This document shows positions 34,927-43,369 of a DNA stretch of 64,000 nt, piece after piece. Below the pieces are notes generated by a model. It had not been told where the DNA came from, ran no database searches, and worked only from the letters and a program-made list of their open reading frames with translations. A program made the translations under genes and the position numbers. Source of the stretch: Conexibacter stalactiti (GTDB taxonomy: Bacteria; Actinomycetota; Thermoleophilia; Solirubrobacterales; Solirubrobacteraceae). The stretch lies in assembly GCF_035967765.1 (NCBI RefSeq), contig NZ_JAYWIT010000020.1; one strand, given 5' to 3'. The number at the start of each line of letters is the position of its first letter. Within the stretch, counting starts at the first letter, position 1.

Positions 34927-35793
34927 TCAGTGCCCGCTCGCCAACCGCCCGAACTTCTCGCGCAGGCGGTGGTAGAAGCTCGCGTCCTGCGCCTGCGCCA
35001 GCGACCCGACGTCGTGGCGGAAGCGGGCCGACAGCGCCCCGCCGGGCAGCAGCTCGCAGACCGGGCGGCCGTCGATCGAGACGTCGACCGGCTCCTCGCG
35101 CGAGCGGTTGCGGATCGTGATCGGGTCGGCCGGCGCGACGACGAGCGCGCGCGCCGTCAGCGAGTGCGGCGCGATGTAGGAGACGGCCAGCCCCTCCACG
35201 CCCCACGCCATCACGGGGCCGCCGTTGGCGAGGTTGTAGCCGGTCGAGCCGGCCGGCGTGGCGACGACGAGCCCGTCGCAGCGGACGCGCGCGACCTCCT
35301 CGTCACCGACCTCGACCGCCAGGTCCGCGACGCGCAGCCCCTGCTGGCGCTGGAACGAGACGTCGTTCATCGCCAGCCACTGCCCGCCGCCGCTCTGCGC
35401 CTCGATGCCGGGCAGCGACAGCACCTCGAAGTCGCCGGCGAACGCTCTGCGCAGGCCCCGGCCGACGTCGTCGTCGGGGTCGACGGTCGCGAGGAAGCCG
35501 ACCTCGCCGAAGTTGACGCCGAAGACCGGAACCCCCGTGCGCGCATAGGCGCGCAGACCGTGCAGGATCGTGCCGTCGCCGCCGAGCACGACGCAGATGT
35601 CGGCGTCGGGCGACGGTGGCGCGTCGACCTCGATCCCCGGCTCCGCCTGGAGGCTGTGCTTGATCGTCTCCTCGGGCGAGAAGCGCAGCGTGTAGCCGGC
35701 CGCGCGCGCGGCCGCGACCAGCTCGCCGAGCGCGGCGCTCGTCTCCGTCGGGCGACGGTGCGTGAAGACCGTCGCGACCTTGCGCTCACTCAT
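34927..35793 (-). CDS. nadK: NAD kinase
   Basis: A 288-residue kinase making NADP from NAD. It has the GGDGT motif (VVLGGDGTILHGLR), FGVNFGEVGFLATV, RCDGLVVATPAGSTGYNLANGGPVM and the conserved C-terminal DVSIDGRPV. ATG 35793 overlaps the tlyA stop by four bases (ATGA). The tlyA-nadK-recN order is the same as in M. tuberculosis and many Gram-positives. Confidence 0.96.
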   Translation of the reverse strand: MSERKVATVFTHRRPTETSAALGELVAAARAAGYTLRFSPEETIKHSLQAEPGIEVDAPPSPDADICVVLGGDGTILHGLRAYARTGVPVFGVNFGEVGFLATVDPDDDVGRGLRRAFAGDFEVLSLPGIEAQSGGGQWLAMNDVSFQRQQGLRVADLAVEVGDEEVARVRCDGLVVATPAGSTGYNLANGGPVMAWGVEGLAVSYIAPHSLTARALVVAPADPITIRNRSREEPVDVSIDGRPVCELLPGGALSARFRHDVGSLAQAQDASFYHRLREKFGRLASGH

Positions 35794-36584
35794 GGCTCTA
35801 CCTCTCGGGCCGCCGACTCCAGATCCGCGAGGGCGCCCGGACGGGCGCCTTCCGCGAGCCATACGAACGTCTCTCTGTTGCCCTTCGGGCCTGGCAGCCC
35901 CGAAGAGACGTAGCCGAGCACCGCGGCGCCCAGCTCCTGCGCCGCCGCGCCGACGGCGATCAGCGCCGCGCGGCGGTCGGCGGCGTCGCGCACGACCCCG
36001 CCCTTGCCGACGCGCTCCCGCCCGACCTCGAACTGCGGCTTGATCATCATCAGCGCGTCGAAGCGCGCGGCGGTGACCGCGAGCACGGCCGGCAGGATCT
36101 TCGTCAAGGAGATGAACGACACGTCGGCGACGACGAGGTCGGGCGCGTACGGCAGCTGGTCGCGCTCCAGCCGGCGCGCGTTCGCGCGCTCCATCACGGT
36201 CACGCGCTCGTCGGTGCGGACCTGCCAGTGCAGCTCGCCGTAGGCGACGTCGAGCGCGACGACGTGGGCGGCACCGCGCTGCAGCAGGCAGTCGGTGAAG
36301 CCGCCGGTGGAGGCGCCGACGTCGAGCGCCTGGCGGCCGGCCACCTCGAGCGCGATCCCGTCGAGCGCGTTGGCGAGCTTTCTGCCGCCGCGGGAGACGA
36401 ACGCCGGCGCCGCGGTCACGTCCAGCTCGACGTCGGCGGGGACGAGCTGGCCGGGCTTCTCCGCACGGCGGCGGTCGCCGCCGATCAGCACTTCGCCCGC
36501 GAGCACGGAGGCGGCCGCGCGCGAACGCGAGGCGAAGACCCCTCGCTCGGCGAGCAGCGTGTCGAGTCGGATCTTCGTCGTCAC
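35790..36584 (-). CDS. tlyA: TlyA family rRNA 2'-O-methyltransferase
   Basis: A 264-residue protein: S4 RNA-binding domain (IRLDTLLAERGVFASRSRAAA, residues 5-60) followed by a Rossmann methyltransferase domain with LDVGASTGGFTDCLLQRGA and the FIS-like KxDxE positions VVADVSFISLT and MIKPQFEVG. TlyA methylates 16S/23S rRNA and affects capreomycin sensitivity in mycobacteria; that target is from family knowledge. GTG 36584 is chosen because the S4 domain starts there and a TACCGT box lies nine bases upstream without a ribosome site. Confidence 0.94.
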   Translation of the reverse strand: MTTKIRLDTLLAERGVFASRSRAAASVLAGEVLIGGDRRRAEKPGQLVPADVELDVTAAPAFVSRGGRKLANALDGIALEVAGRQALDVGASTGGFTDCLLQRGAAHVVALDVAYGELHWQVRTDERVTVMERANARRLERDQLPYAPDLVVADVSFISLTKILPAVLAVTAARFDALMMIKPQFEVGRERVGKGGVVRDAADRRAALIAVGAAAQELGAAVLGYVSSGLPGPKGNRETFVWLAEGARPGALADLESAAREVEP

Positions 36585-36715
36585 CGCGCAGACACGGTAC
36601 CGGGACGGGGACCCGGTGCGGTCACCAACTGGTGTCAGCGCTCCACTGCACGGTCGCGTGCATGTGAGGACCCTCACAGTCAACGGACGCCGAAATCCCC
36701 ACCATCGACGGCACT

Positions 36716-37057
36716 ATGACTGCTCTGCGACCCCTCTCACTCTCGCTTCATGGCGCGTTCGAGCTGCTGCTCGGGGTGCTGGCGCTGGTCGCTCCCTTCG
36801 CGCTCTCCTTCACGCCCGCCGGAACCGTCCTGTCGGTCCTGATCGGCGTCCTCGCGATCGGCCTGGCGCTCGACACGACCGCGCCGCGCGACGTCACCGC
36901 CCATCAGGGCTTCGACTACGCGCTCGCGATCGGCGCGGTGCTCGTCGCGCTGCCGCTGGCGCTGTCGGCCGACGCGGCCGCCGCGCTCGTGCTGGCGGCG
37001 ATCGGCGTCGCGCAGCTGGCGCTGACGGCCGGCACGCGCTACAGCGTTCGCGGCTGA
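36716..37057 (+). CDS. Small membrane protein, four helices, unknown
   Basis: A 113-residue hydrophobic protein with helices at about 8-30, 36-53, 66-84 and 86-105 (LLLGVLALVAPFALSF, VLSVLIGVLAIGLAL, YALAIGAVLVALPLAL, ALVLAAIGVAQLAL). The VLALVAPFAL part resembles SPW-repeat-type membrane proteins, but the SPW motif is absent. It is divergent from tlyA across a 131-base gap. No function can be read. Confidence 0.6.
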   Translation: MTALRPLSLSLHGAFELLLGVLALVAPFALSFTPAGTVLSVLIGVLAIGLALDTTAPRDVTAHQGFDYALAIGAVLVALPLALSADAAAALVLAAIGVAQLALTAGTRYSVRG

Positions 37058-37222
37058 CCCGGGGACCCTTGCGGGGGCGGCGGGGGATCTCCCCCACGCG
37101 CTCTCACATGCGCTGGTAGACGATCCGTCCGTTCGTTGACCGTGTCGCTCATGTGGCGGCGCTCCCGGCCGATCTCCGGGGAAGTCGCACATCCCGTCCC
37201 CGCCGTCCCCTCCCCGCCTCCC

Positions 37223-38632
37223 ATGTCCAGAACCCTGTTCCGACTCGCCGCAGCGGTGTTCGCCGTCCTGCTGCTCGCGCCGGCTGCCGCATCCGCCGCC
37301 GGCACCATACGCCTGACCTCCGACCGCTACACGGTCAACGAGGGCGACGGCGACGCCGTCATCACCGTCGTGCGCGACGACACGAGCGAACGCGGCGAGA
37401 TCCGCTACGACGCCTACTACGACCGCAGCGCCGAGGCCAACCAGGACTGGAAGCCGGTCCAGGGCAGACTCGACTTCGCGCCCGGCCAGGCCGAGGCGGC
37501 CTTCCGCATCCCGATCGTCGACGACTCGATCGTCGAGGGCCCGGAGACGGTCAAGGTCGGCATCTACGGCCCGTACAACGCCCGTCTCGGCGAGCCCAAC
37601 CGCGGCATCCTCACGATCATCGACAACGACGCGGTCGGCACGCCCGACCAGCGCGACCTCGTCAACCCGCTCGGCCTGCCGGTCGCGCCGACGAACGGCA
37701 ACCCGCTCCAGGGCGCGCGCTTCTTCGTCGACAGGGAGTGGGGTCTGGCGCAGATGGCGATGAAGAAGCACCGTCGCTCCAAGGGCGTCCAGAAGCTCAG
37801 CGTGATCGCTGACCAGCCCGAGACGAAGCGCTTCGGCACCTGGACGAAGGCGCCGCGTCACGAGATCGCGACCTACCTGCAGCGCGTCCAGGCCGAGGAC
37901 GCCGGCGCGATCCCGCTCGTCGCGACGTACCGCCTCAAGCACCTCGAGTGCGGCGGCGTCTCCGACTCGCCGGCCGACGTCGCCTCCTACAAGCACTGGT
38001 ACGACGAGTTCGCCAAGGGGATCGGCAACCAGCCGATCGTGCTCTTCTACGAGATCGACGCGCTGATCACGATGAAGTGCCTCTCCGGGGCCGGCCGTGC
38101 CGCCCGCATCGACGAGGTCACGTACGCGATCGACGCGCTCTCCAAGCTGCCGCGCGCGGTCGTCTACGTCGACGCCGGCAGCGGCCTGGCACACGGCGCC
38201 AACTACATCGGGGCAAAGCTGCGTCAGGTCGGCGTCCACAAGATCCAGGGCTTCTTCACCAACGCGACGCACCAGAACAGCACGCTGAAGGAGATCAAGT
38301 ACGCCCGCCAGCTCGTCAAGCTGACCGGCGGCAAGGCCCACTACGTGATCAACACGTCGAGCAACGGCCAGGGCCCGGACGTGCCGAAGGATCGCGTCAA
38401 GGACGGCAACTCCTACCGCTGCAACTCGCCGTTCAACGGCCTCGGCCCGAAGCCGACCTCCGACGTGCCGGCGAAGTTCAAGGGGCTCGACGGGCTGATC
38501 TGGATCGGCAACCCCGGCCGCTCCGCCGGACCGTGCGCGCTCAAGATCTACAGAAAGGTCCCGCCGACCGGCACCTTCTGGTTCGACTACGCGCTCAAGC
38601 TGATCCGGAACGCCGACTTCCGCATCAGCTGA
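37223..38632 (+). CDS. Secreted Calx-beta plus GH6-like protein, copy 1
   Basis: A 469-residue exported protein. Signal peptide: FRLAAAVFAVLLLAPAAASAAG. Residues about 26-130 form one Calx-beta domain (YTVNEGDGDAVITVVRDD; VDDSIVEGPETVKVGIYGPYNA; LTIIDND). The rest follows glycoside hydrolase family 6: GIGNQPIVLFYEIDALI corresponds to the VIEPDSL motif with the acid Asp kept but Pro replaced by Ile; VVYVDAGSGLAHG and WIGNPGRSAG are later GH6 strands. The RDC motif carrying another active-site Asp is replaced by KHLECGG. Activity on beta-1,4-glucans is thus uncertain. ATG 37223 lacks an obvious ribosome site. A strong terminator follows. Confidence 0.8.
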   Translation: MSRTLFRLAAAVFAVLLLAPAAASAAGTIRLTSDRYTVNEGDGDAVITVVRDDTSERGEIRYDAYYDRSAEANQDWKPVQGRLDFAPGQAEAAFRIPIVDDSIVEGPETVKVGIYGPYNARLGEPNRGILTIIDNDAVGTPDQRDLVNPLGLPVAPTNGNPLQGARFFVDREWGLAQMAMKKHRRSKGVQKLSVIADQPETKRFGTWTKAPRHEIATYLQRVQAEDAGAIPLVATYRLKHLECGGVSDSPADVASYKHWYDEFAKGIGNQPIVLFYEIDALITMKCLSGAGRAARIDEVTYAIDALSKLPRAVVYVDAGSGLAHGANYIGAKLRQVGVHKIQGFFTNATHQNSTLKEIKYARQLVKLTGGKAHYVINTSSNGQGPDVPKDRVKDGNSYRCNSPFNGLGPKPTSDVPAKFKGLDGLIWIGNPGRSAGPCALKIYRKVPPTGTFWFDYALKLIRNADFRIS

Positions 38633-38657
38633 CGCTCAAACACTCGCAATCGTCGTC

Positions 38658-38695
38658 CAAACCGCCCCATCGCTGCCCAGCGGTGGGGCGGTTTG
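38658..38695 (+). terminator. Strong intrinsic terminator between the two GH6-like genes
   Basis: CAAACCGCCCCA (38658-38669) pairs perfectly with TGGGGCGGTTTG (38684-38695). Inside it CGCTG and CAGCG also pair, giving an almost continuous 18-bp stem with a two-base loop. It starts 25 bases after the stop of copy 1, so copy 2 is likely transcribed from its own promoter in 38696-38777. Confidence 0.85.
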
Positions 38696-38777
38696 TCGTT
38701 AAACGGACATTGATGCCCGACGGACGCGGGTAGCTTCGATGCGAACTCCCCCGCGACGACTGGGAGGCCGTCGACCG

Positions 38778-40199
38778 ATGTTCCGCTCCGCGCATGTCCC
38801 CATACGCCTGCTGCTGCTTGCTGCCACGGCGGTGCTGCTGCTGTTCCTGCTCGCGCCGCGCGCCGCCTCCGCGGCCGGCGTCGTCCACCTGACCTCGACG
38901 ACGTACACGGTGAACGAGGGCGCGGGCAGCGCCGTCATCACCTTCGAGCGGACGACCGCCGCCACGCGCGGGGAGGTCCGCTACGGCGCCTGGCACAGAA
39001 GCGCGCAGCAGTTCCAGGACTACAAGCCGGTCAAGGGCCGCGTCGACCTCGCGCCCGGCCAGACGCAAGGCTCCTTCTCGGTCCCGATCGTCGACGACCC
39101 GCTCGTCGAGGGCAGAGAGACGATCGCGGTCGGGATATTCGGGACCTACCCGGAGAGAGTCGGCAGACCCGATCGCGCGATCCTCACGATCGAGGACAAC
39201 GACGCGATCTCGACCGACCCGCGCGACGCCGCCAACCCGCTCGGCCTCAACCCGGCGCCGACCGACGGCAACCCGCTGACCGGGGCGACCTTCTACACCA
39301 ACCCGTCGCAGACGATCGCCGGCACGTATGCCAAGCGCATCCGCAAGAGCAACCCGGGCGCGGCGCAGCAGCTGGCCGCGATCAGCTCGCAGCCGGAGTC
39401 CAAGCGCTTCGGCAGCTGGAACGACCGCCCCGGCTACGTCGTCGCCAAGTACCTCGCGCAGGCGTTCCACGACGATCCGAACGCGATCCCGCTGCTGGCG
39501 ACCTACCGCCTGCGCCACCTCACCTGCCATCGCGTCAGCGACTCGGCGAAGGAGGCGGCGGCCTACAAGCGCTGGTACAGCGACTTCGCCAACGGCATCG
39601 GCAACCAGAGAGTGGTCATCTTCTACGAGATCGACGCCCTCATCACCGCGCCGTGCCTGTCGGGCAGAGGGCTCGCCGTGCGGATCAGCGAGATGCGCTC
39701 CGCGATCGACTCGCTCTCGAAGCTGCCGCACGCGGTCGTCTACGTCGACGCCGGCGCCAGCGACGCCCACCATCCGAGATTCATCGCCTCGCTGCTGCGC
39801 AAGGTCGGCGTCCACAAGATCCAGGGCTTCTTCACGAACTCGACGCACCACAACAGAACGACGCTCGAGGTCAGATACGCCAACGGGCTCTCACGCGCCA
39901 CCGGCGGCAAGCACTACGTGATCAACACGGCCGTCAACGGTAAGGGCTCGCTGCGGCCGAGAGACAGAGTCCGCTACGGCAACTCGATCCGCTGCAACCC
40001 GCCCGGGCGCGGCCTCGGCCCCAGACCGACCTCCGCGGTGCCGCCGCAGTACCCGCTGCTCGACGGCGTCTTCTGGATCGGCAATCCGGGCCGCTCGGCC
40101 GGCAACTGCGGCACGTCGCGCAACGCGCCGCCGACCGGCACCTTCTGGCTCAGATACGCGCTGATGCTGATCAGAAACGCCGACTACCGCATCCGCTGA
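38778..40199 (+). CDS. Secreted Calx-beta plus GH6-like protein, copy 2
   Basis: A 473-residue paralogue of the preceding protein with the same design: signal peptide (IRLLLLAATAVLLLFLLAPRAASAAG), a Calx-beta domain (YTVNEGAGSAVITFERTT; VDDPLVEGRETIAVGIFG; LTIEDND) and a GH6-like domain with RVVIFYEIDALI, AVVYVDAGASDAHH and WIGNPGRSAG. HLTC replaces the GH6 RDC motif. ATG 38778 is preferred over ATG 38739 because GGGAGG lies ten bases upstream and the signal peptide then starts normally. Arginine codon use differs from copy 1: about 14 AGA here against three in copy 1, and no CGT here against five there. Confidence 0.8.
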   Translation: MFRSAHVPIRLLLLAATAVLLLFLLAPRAASAAGVVHLTSTTYTVNEGAGSAVITFERTTAATRGEVRYGAWHRSAQQFQDYKPVKGRVDLAPGQTQGSFSVPIVDDPLVEGRETIAVGIFGTYPERVGRPDRAILTIEDNDAISTDPRDAANPLGLNPAPTDGNPLTGATFYTNPSQTIAGTYAKRIRKSNPGAAQQLAAISSQPESKRFGSWNDRPGYVVAKYLAQAFHDDPNAIPLLATYRLRHLTCHRVSDSAKEAAAYKRWYSDFANGIGNQRVVIFYEIDALITAPCLSGRGLAVRISEMRSAIDSLSKLPHAVVYVDAGASDAHHPRFIASLLRKVGVHKIQGFFTNSTHHNRTTLEVRYANGLSRATGGKHYVINTAVNGKGSLRPRDRVRYGNSIRCNPPGRGLGPRPTSAVPPQYPLLDGVFWIGNPGRSAGNCGTSRNAPPTGTFWLRYALMLIRNADYRIR

Positions 40200-40320
40200 C
40201 GACACCATCTCGATCCGCCTGGCGGCGTCCTCGATCGCTCATGGGCTGGCGCCCGGGCACCGCGGACGAAGTCCGTGGTCGCTCACTGCGTCCTTGCCAG
40301 CCGAACCGATCTGGCGCCCG
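40200..40320. other. Convergent intergenic spacer with a hairpin
   Basis: This 121-base gap lies between the convergent stops of GH6-like copy 2 and dxs. ACCGCGGAC (40259-40267) and GTCCGTGGT (40271-40279) form a nine-base stem with one G-T pair and a three-base loop. There is no T tract, so termination is only a guess. Nothing else is recognised here. Confidence 0.35.
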
Positions 40321-42267
40321 TCAGGAGGCTGCGGTGGTGCGCGTGCCCACCGCCGCCAGCACCCGCTCCGCGATCGCGGCGCCGGTGTAGCCGACCTCCT
40401 CGTGCAGCAGCGCGGGCGCGCCGTGCGTGACGTAGCGGTCGGGCAGGCCGACGCGCATGATCCGCGCGGCGATCCCGCTGTCGGAGAGCGTCTCCCACAC
40501 GCCGGTGCCGAAGCCGCCGGCGAGCACGCCCTCCTCGACGGTCACGAGCAGCTCGTGCTCGGCCTGGAGCTGGGCGACGAGGCCGGTGTCGATCGGCTTG
40601 GCGAAGCGCGCGTCGGCGACCGTCGCGACGATCCCGTGCTCGGCCAGCAGCGCGGCCGCCTCCTGCGCCTTGCCGACGCCGCTGCCGTAGCCCAGCAGCG
40701 CGACCTTGCCGTCGCCCTCCTGGAGGATCTCGCCGCTGCCGATCTCGATCAGTCTCGGCTCGGCCGGGAGCGGGACGCCGACCGCCTCGCCGCGCGGATA
40801 GCGCAGCGCGACCGGGCCGTCATACGCGAGCGCGGTGTGGAGCATGTGGACCAGCTGCGCCTCGTCGCGCGGCGCCATCAGCACGATGTGCGGCAGCGGG
40901 CGCAGGTAGGCGATGTCGAAGACGCCGTGGTGGGTCGGCCCGTCGTCGCCGACGAGGCCGGCGCGATCCATCGCGAGCACGACGTCGAGTCTCTGCAGGC
41001 AGACGTCGTGGACGATCTGGTCGAACGCGCGCTGCAGGAAGGTCGAGTAGATCGCGGCGACCGGCTTGCAGCCCTGCAACGCCAGGCCGCTGGCGAACAG
41101 CAGTGCCTGCTGCTCGGCGATGCCGACGTCGAAGTAGCGCTCCGGCAGCTCTCTCTGGAGGATGTTGAGACCGGTGCCGGAGTTCATCGCGGCGGTGATC
41201 CCGATCACGCGCTCGTCACGGCGGCACTCCTCGACGAGCGCCTCGCCGAAGACCTGCGTGTACTGCGGCGGCTTCGGCGGCGCGGCCGCGGCGCCCGGCT
41301 TGACGACCGGGGCCGGCGCGGGCGCGCCGTTGGCGATCGAGTTCGGCTTGGCGGCATGCCACTTCTCCATGCCCTCCAGGCCGCCCTCCTCGGCCGGCGC
41401 GAAGCCCTTGCCCTTGACCGTCGCGACGTGCACGACGACCGGGCGCTCGGCCGCGATCGCCTCGCTCAGCGCCTCGCGCAGCATCGACACGTCGTGACCG
41501 TCGACGACGCCCATGTAGGCCCAGTCGAGCTCCTCCCACAGCAGTCCGGGAGCCCAGAAGGCCTTGATCGACTCCTTCAGCTGCGGCCCGAGGTGAGCGA
41601 ACCGCTCACCGATGCCGGCCGGCAGCTTCGTCAGGAACTCCTCGCCGCCCTCGCGCGCCTTCCACAGCTTCGGGTTGAGCCGGACGCGGTTGAAGTAGCG
41701 CGACAGCGCGCCGACGTTCGGCGAGATCGACATGCCGTTGTCGTTGAGCACGACGACCATCGGGGTGCCGAGGCCGCCGGCCTGGTGCATCGCCTCGAAG
41801 GCGACGCCGCCGGTCATCGAGCCGTCGCCGATCACGGCGACGACGTTGCCGTCCTCGCCCTGGCCGTGGCGCATCGCCTCCTTGAGACCGACCGCGTAGC
41901 CGATCGAGGTCGAGGCGTGGCCGGCGCCCATGATGTCGTGCTCGGACTCCTCGATCGCGCAGAACGGCGTCAGGCCGCCGTACTTGCGGATCGTCGAGAG
42001 CTGGTCGCGGCGGCCGGTGAGGATCTTGTGCGGATAGGCCTGGTGGCCGACGTCCCAGAGGATCTTGTCGCGGGGCGAGTCGAGCACCGAGTGCAGCGCG
42101 ACGGCCAGCTCGCACGTGCCGAGGTTGGCGCCGAAGTGGCCGCCGATCTCCCCCACGGTGTCGATGATGTGCTCGCGCACCTCCTGCGCGAGCTGCTGCA
42201 GCTGCTCGTCGGAGAGGCCTCTGAGGTCCTCTGGACCGTCGACGCGCGGGAGGATCGGTTCGCTCAT
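40321..42267 (-). CDS. dxs: 1-deoxy-D-xylulose-5-phosphate synthase
   Basis: A 648-residue thiamine-diphosphate transketolase-like enzyme, first step of the MEP isoprenoid pathway (pyruvate + glyceraldehyde 3-phosphate to DXP). The ThDP motif is VIGDGSMTGG...LNDN; HFGANLGTCELAVALH and WDVGHQAYPHKILTGR are at the start; DRAGLVGDDGPTHHG and EEGVLAGGFGTGV in the C-terminal part. An Ala/Pro-rich linker separates the domains. It overlaps the prenyl synthase by four bases, so substrate supply and chain elongation are co-expressed. Confidence 0.97.
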   Translation of the reverse strand: MSEPILPRVDGPEDLRGLSDEQLQQLAQEVREHIIDTVGEIGGHFGANLGTCELAVALHSVLDSPRDKILWDVGHQAYPHKILTGRRDQLSTIRKYGGLTPFCAIEESEHDIMGAGHASTSIGYAVGLKEAMRHGQGEDGNVVAVIGDGSMTGGVAFEAMHQAGGLGTPMVVVLNDNGMSISPNVGALSRYFNRVRLNPKLWKAREGGEEFLTKLPAGIGERFAHLGPQLKESIKAFWAPGLLWEELDWAYMGVVDGHDVSMLREALSEAIAAERPVVVHVATVKGKGFAPAEEGGLEGMEKWHAAKPNSIANGAPAPAPVVKPGAAAAPPKPPQYTQVFGEALVEECRRDERVIGITAAMNSGTGLNILQRELPERYFDVGIAEQQALLFASGLALQGCKPVAAIYSTFLQRAFDQIVHDVCLQRLDVVLAMDRAGLVGDDGPTHHGVFDIAYLRPLPHIVLMAPRDEAQLVHMLHTALAYDGPVALRYPRGEAVGVPLPAEPRLIEIGSGEILQEGDGKVALLGYGSGVGKAQEAAALLAEHGIVATVADARFAKPIDTGLVAQLQAEHELLVTVEEGVLAGGFGTGVWETLSDSGIAARIMRVGLPDRYVTHGAPALLHEEVGYTGAAIAERVLAAVGTRTTAAS

Positions 42268-43151
42268 GACGTTCGCGTGTAGATGAAGTCGGTGATCTGA
42301 GCCAGCTCGCCGGCGCCGCCGGGAGCGGCCGCAGCCAGTGCGGCACGGGCGTTGCGATGCGACTCGGCGGCCAGCTCGCGGGCGCGGTCGAGCCCGAACT
42401 CGCTCACGTACGTGCGCTTGCCGAGCCGTTCGTCACTGCCCTGCGTCTTGCCCAGCGCGTCGTCGGTTCCGACGACGTCGAGGATGTCGTCGACGATCTG
42501 GAACAGCACTCCAAGCTCGCTTGCGAAGCTGCGGAACGCATCGATTGTCGCACGTGACTGCGACGGAGCGAGCAGTAGCGGGCACATGATCGAGGCGCCG
42601 ATCAGCCTGCCCGTCTTCAGCGCGTGCAGATGACGCAGGCCCGCGGCGTCTCGTGCGGCGTCGGTCACGTCCAGGTACTGCCCGCCGACCATGCCGTTCA
42701 CGCCGGTTGCGGCCGCCAGCTCGCGAACGGCCGCGAGGATCGCCGCCGGTTCGCCCTGCTGGTGGTCGAGCACGTGCCGGAACGCCTCCGCGTAGAGCCC
42801 GTCGCCGGCGAGGATCGCGACGTTCTCGCCGAATGCCTTGTGACAGGTCGGTCTGCCGCGACGCAGGTCGTCGTCGTCCATCGCGGGCAGGTCGTCGTGG
42901 ATCAGCGAGTAGGTGTGGATCAGCTCCAGCGCCGCCGCGATCGGCAGCACGCGCTCGGCCGGCTCGCCGATCGCGCGGGCGGTCGCGAGCGCGAGGACCG
43001 GGCGGATCCGCTTGCCGCCGGCCAGCAGCGAGTAGCGCATCGCCTCCTCGAGCCCCTCGGCGTCGGCCGTCTCGGCGTCCGCGAAGGTCAGCTCAGCGAG
43101 GTACAGCTCCACCTGGCGGCGGAGCTCTTCGGGGTACTCGTCGGTCGTCAT
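42264..43151 (-). CDS. Polyprenyl (geranyl/farnesyl/geranylgeranyl) diphosphate synthase
   Basis: A 295-residue trans-isoprenyl diphosphate synthase. First Asp-rich motif LIHDDLPAMDDDDLRRGRPT, second FQIVDDILDVVG, and AGGKRIRPVLAL for substrate binding. The DDxxxxD first motif and HDDLPAMDDDD pattern fit the bacterial IspA/GGPPS type; chain length cannot be fixed from sequence alone. ATG 43151 overlaps the xseB stop by four bases. Confidence 0.93.
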   Translation of the reverse strand: MTTDEYPEELRRQVELYLAELTFADAETADAEGLEEAMRYSLLAGGKRIRPVLALATARAIGEPAERVLPIAAALELIHTYSLIHDDLPAMDDDDLRRGRPTCHKAFGENVAILAGDGLYAEAFRHVLDHQQGEPAAILAAVRELAAATGVNGMVGGQYLDVTDAARDAAGLRHLHALKTGRLIGASIMCPLLLAPSQSRATIDAFRSFASELGVLFQIVDDILDVVGTDDALGKTQGSDERLGKRTYVSEFGLDRARELAAESHRNARAALAAAAPGGAGELAQITDFIYTRTS

Positions 43152-43369
43152 GCCTGGTGGGTGGGGAGCGTCGTCTGGCCCGGCGGCGGCGGGTCGGCGG
43201 CCGTCCGCACGCGGCGGTCGAGCTCGTTGGCGGCGTCGCCGGCGAGGCGCGCGCACTCCTCCACGAGGCGGGCCGCCTGCTCAGGCTCGAGGTCGCCGCC
43301 GCGCAGCTGCGCGGCCGCCTCCTCGAGCTGGCGGCTGAAGTACTCGAGCTGGTCGATGTTTCCGCTCAT
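43148..43369 (-). CDS. xseB: Exodeoxyribonuclease VII small subunit
   Basis: A 73-residue helical protein: LEYFSRQLEEAAAQLRGGDL then EQAARLVEECARLAGDAANELDRRV, the two-helix pattern of XseB. It forms the regulatory part of exonuclease VII, which degrades single-stranded DNA. The large-subunit gene xseA, usually next to it, is not in this window. Four-base overlaps link it to nusB and the prenyl synthase. The Pro-rich tail is not conserved in the family. Confidence 0.85.
   Translation of the reverse strand: MSGNIDQLEYFSRQLEEAAAQLRGGDLEPEQAARLVEECARLAGDAANELDRRVRTAADPPPPGQTTLPTHQA

Noticed and set aside
40259..40279. Hairpin as a confident bidirectional terminator
   Set aside because: Nine-base stem lacks a T tract on either side; listed only as part of the spacer.
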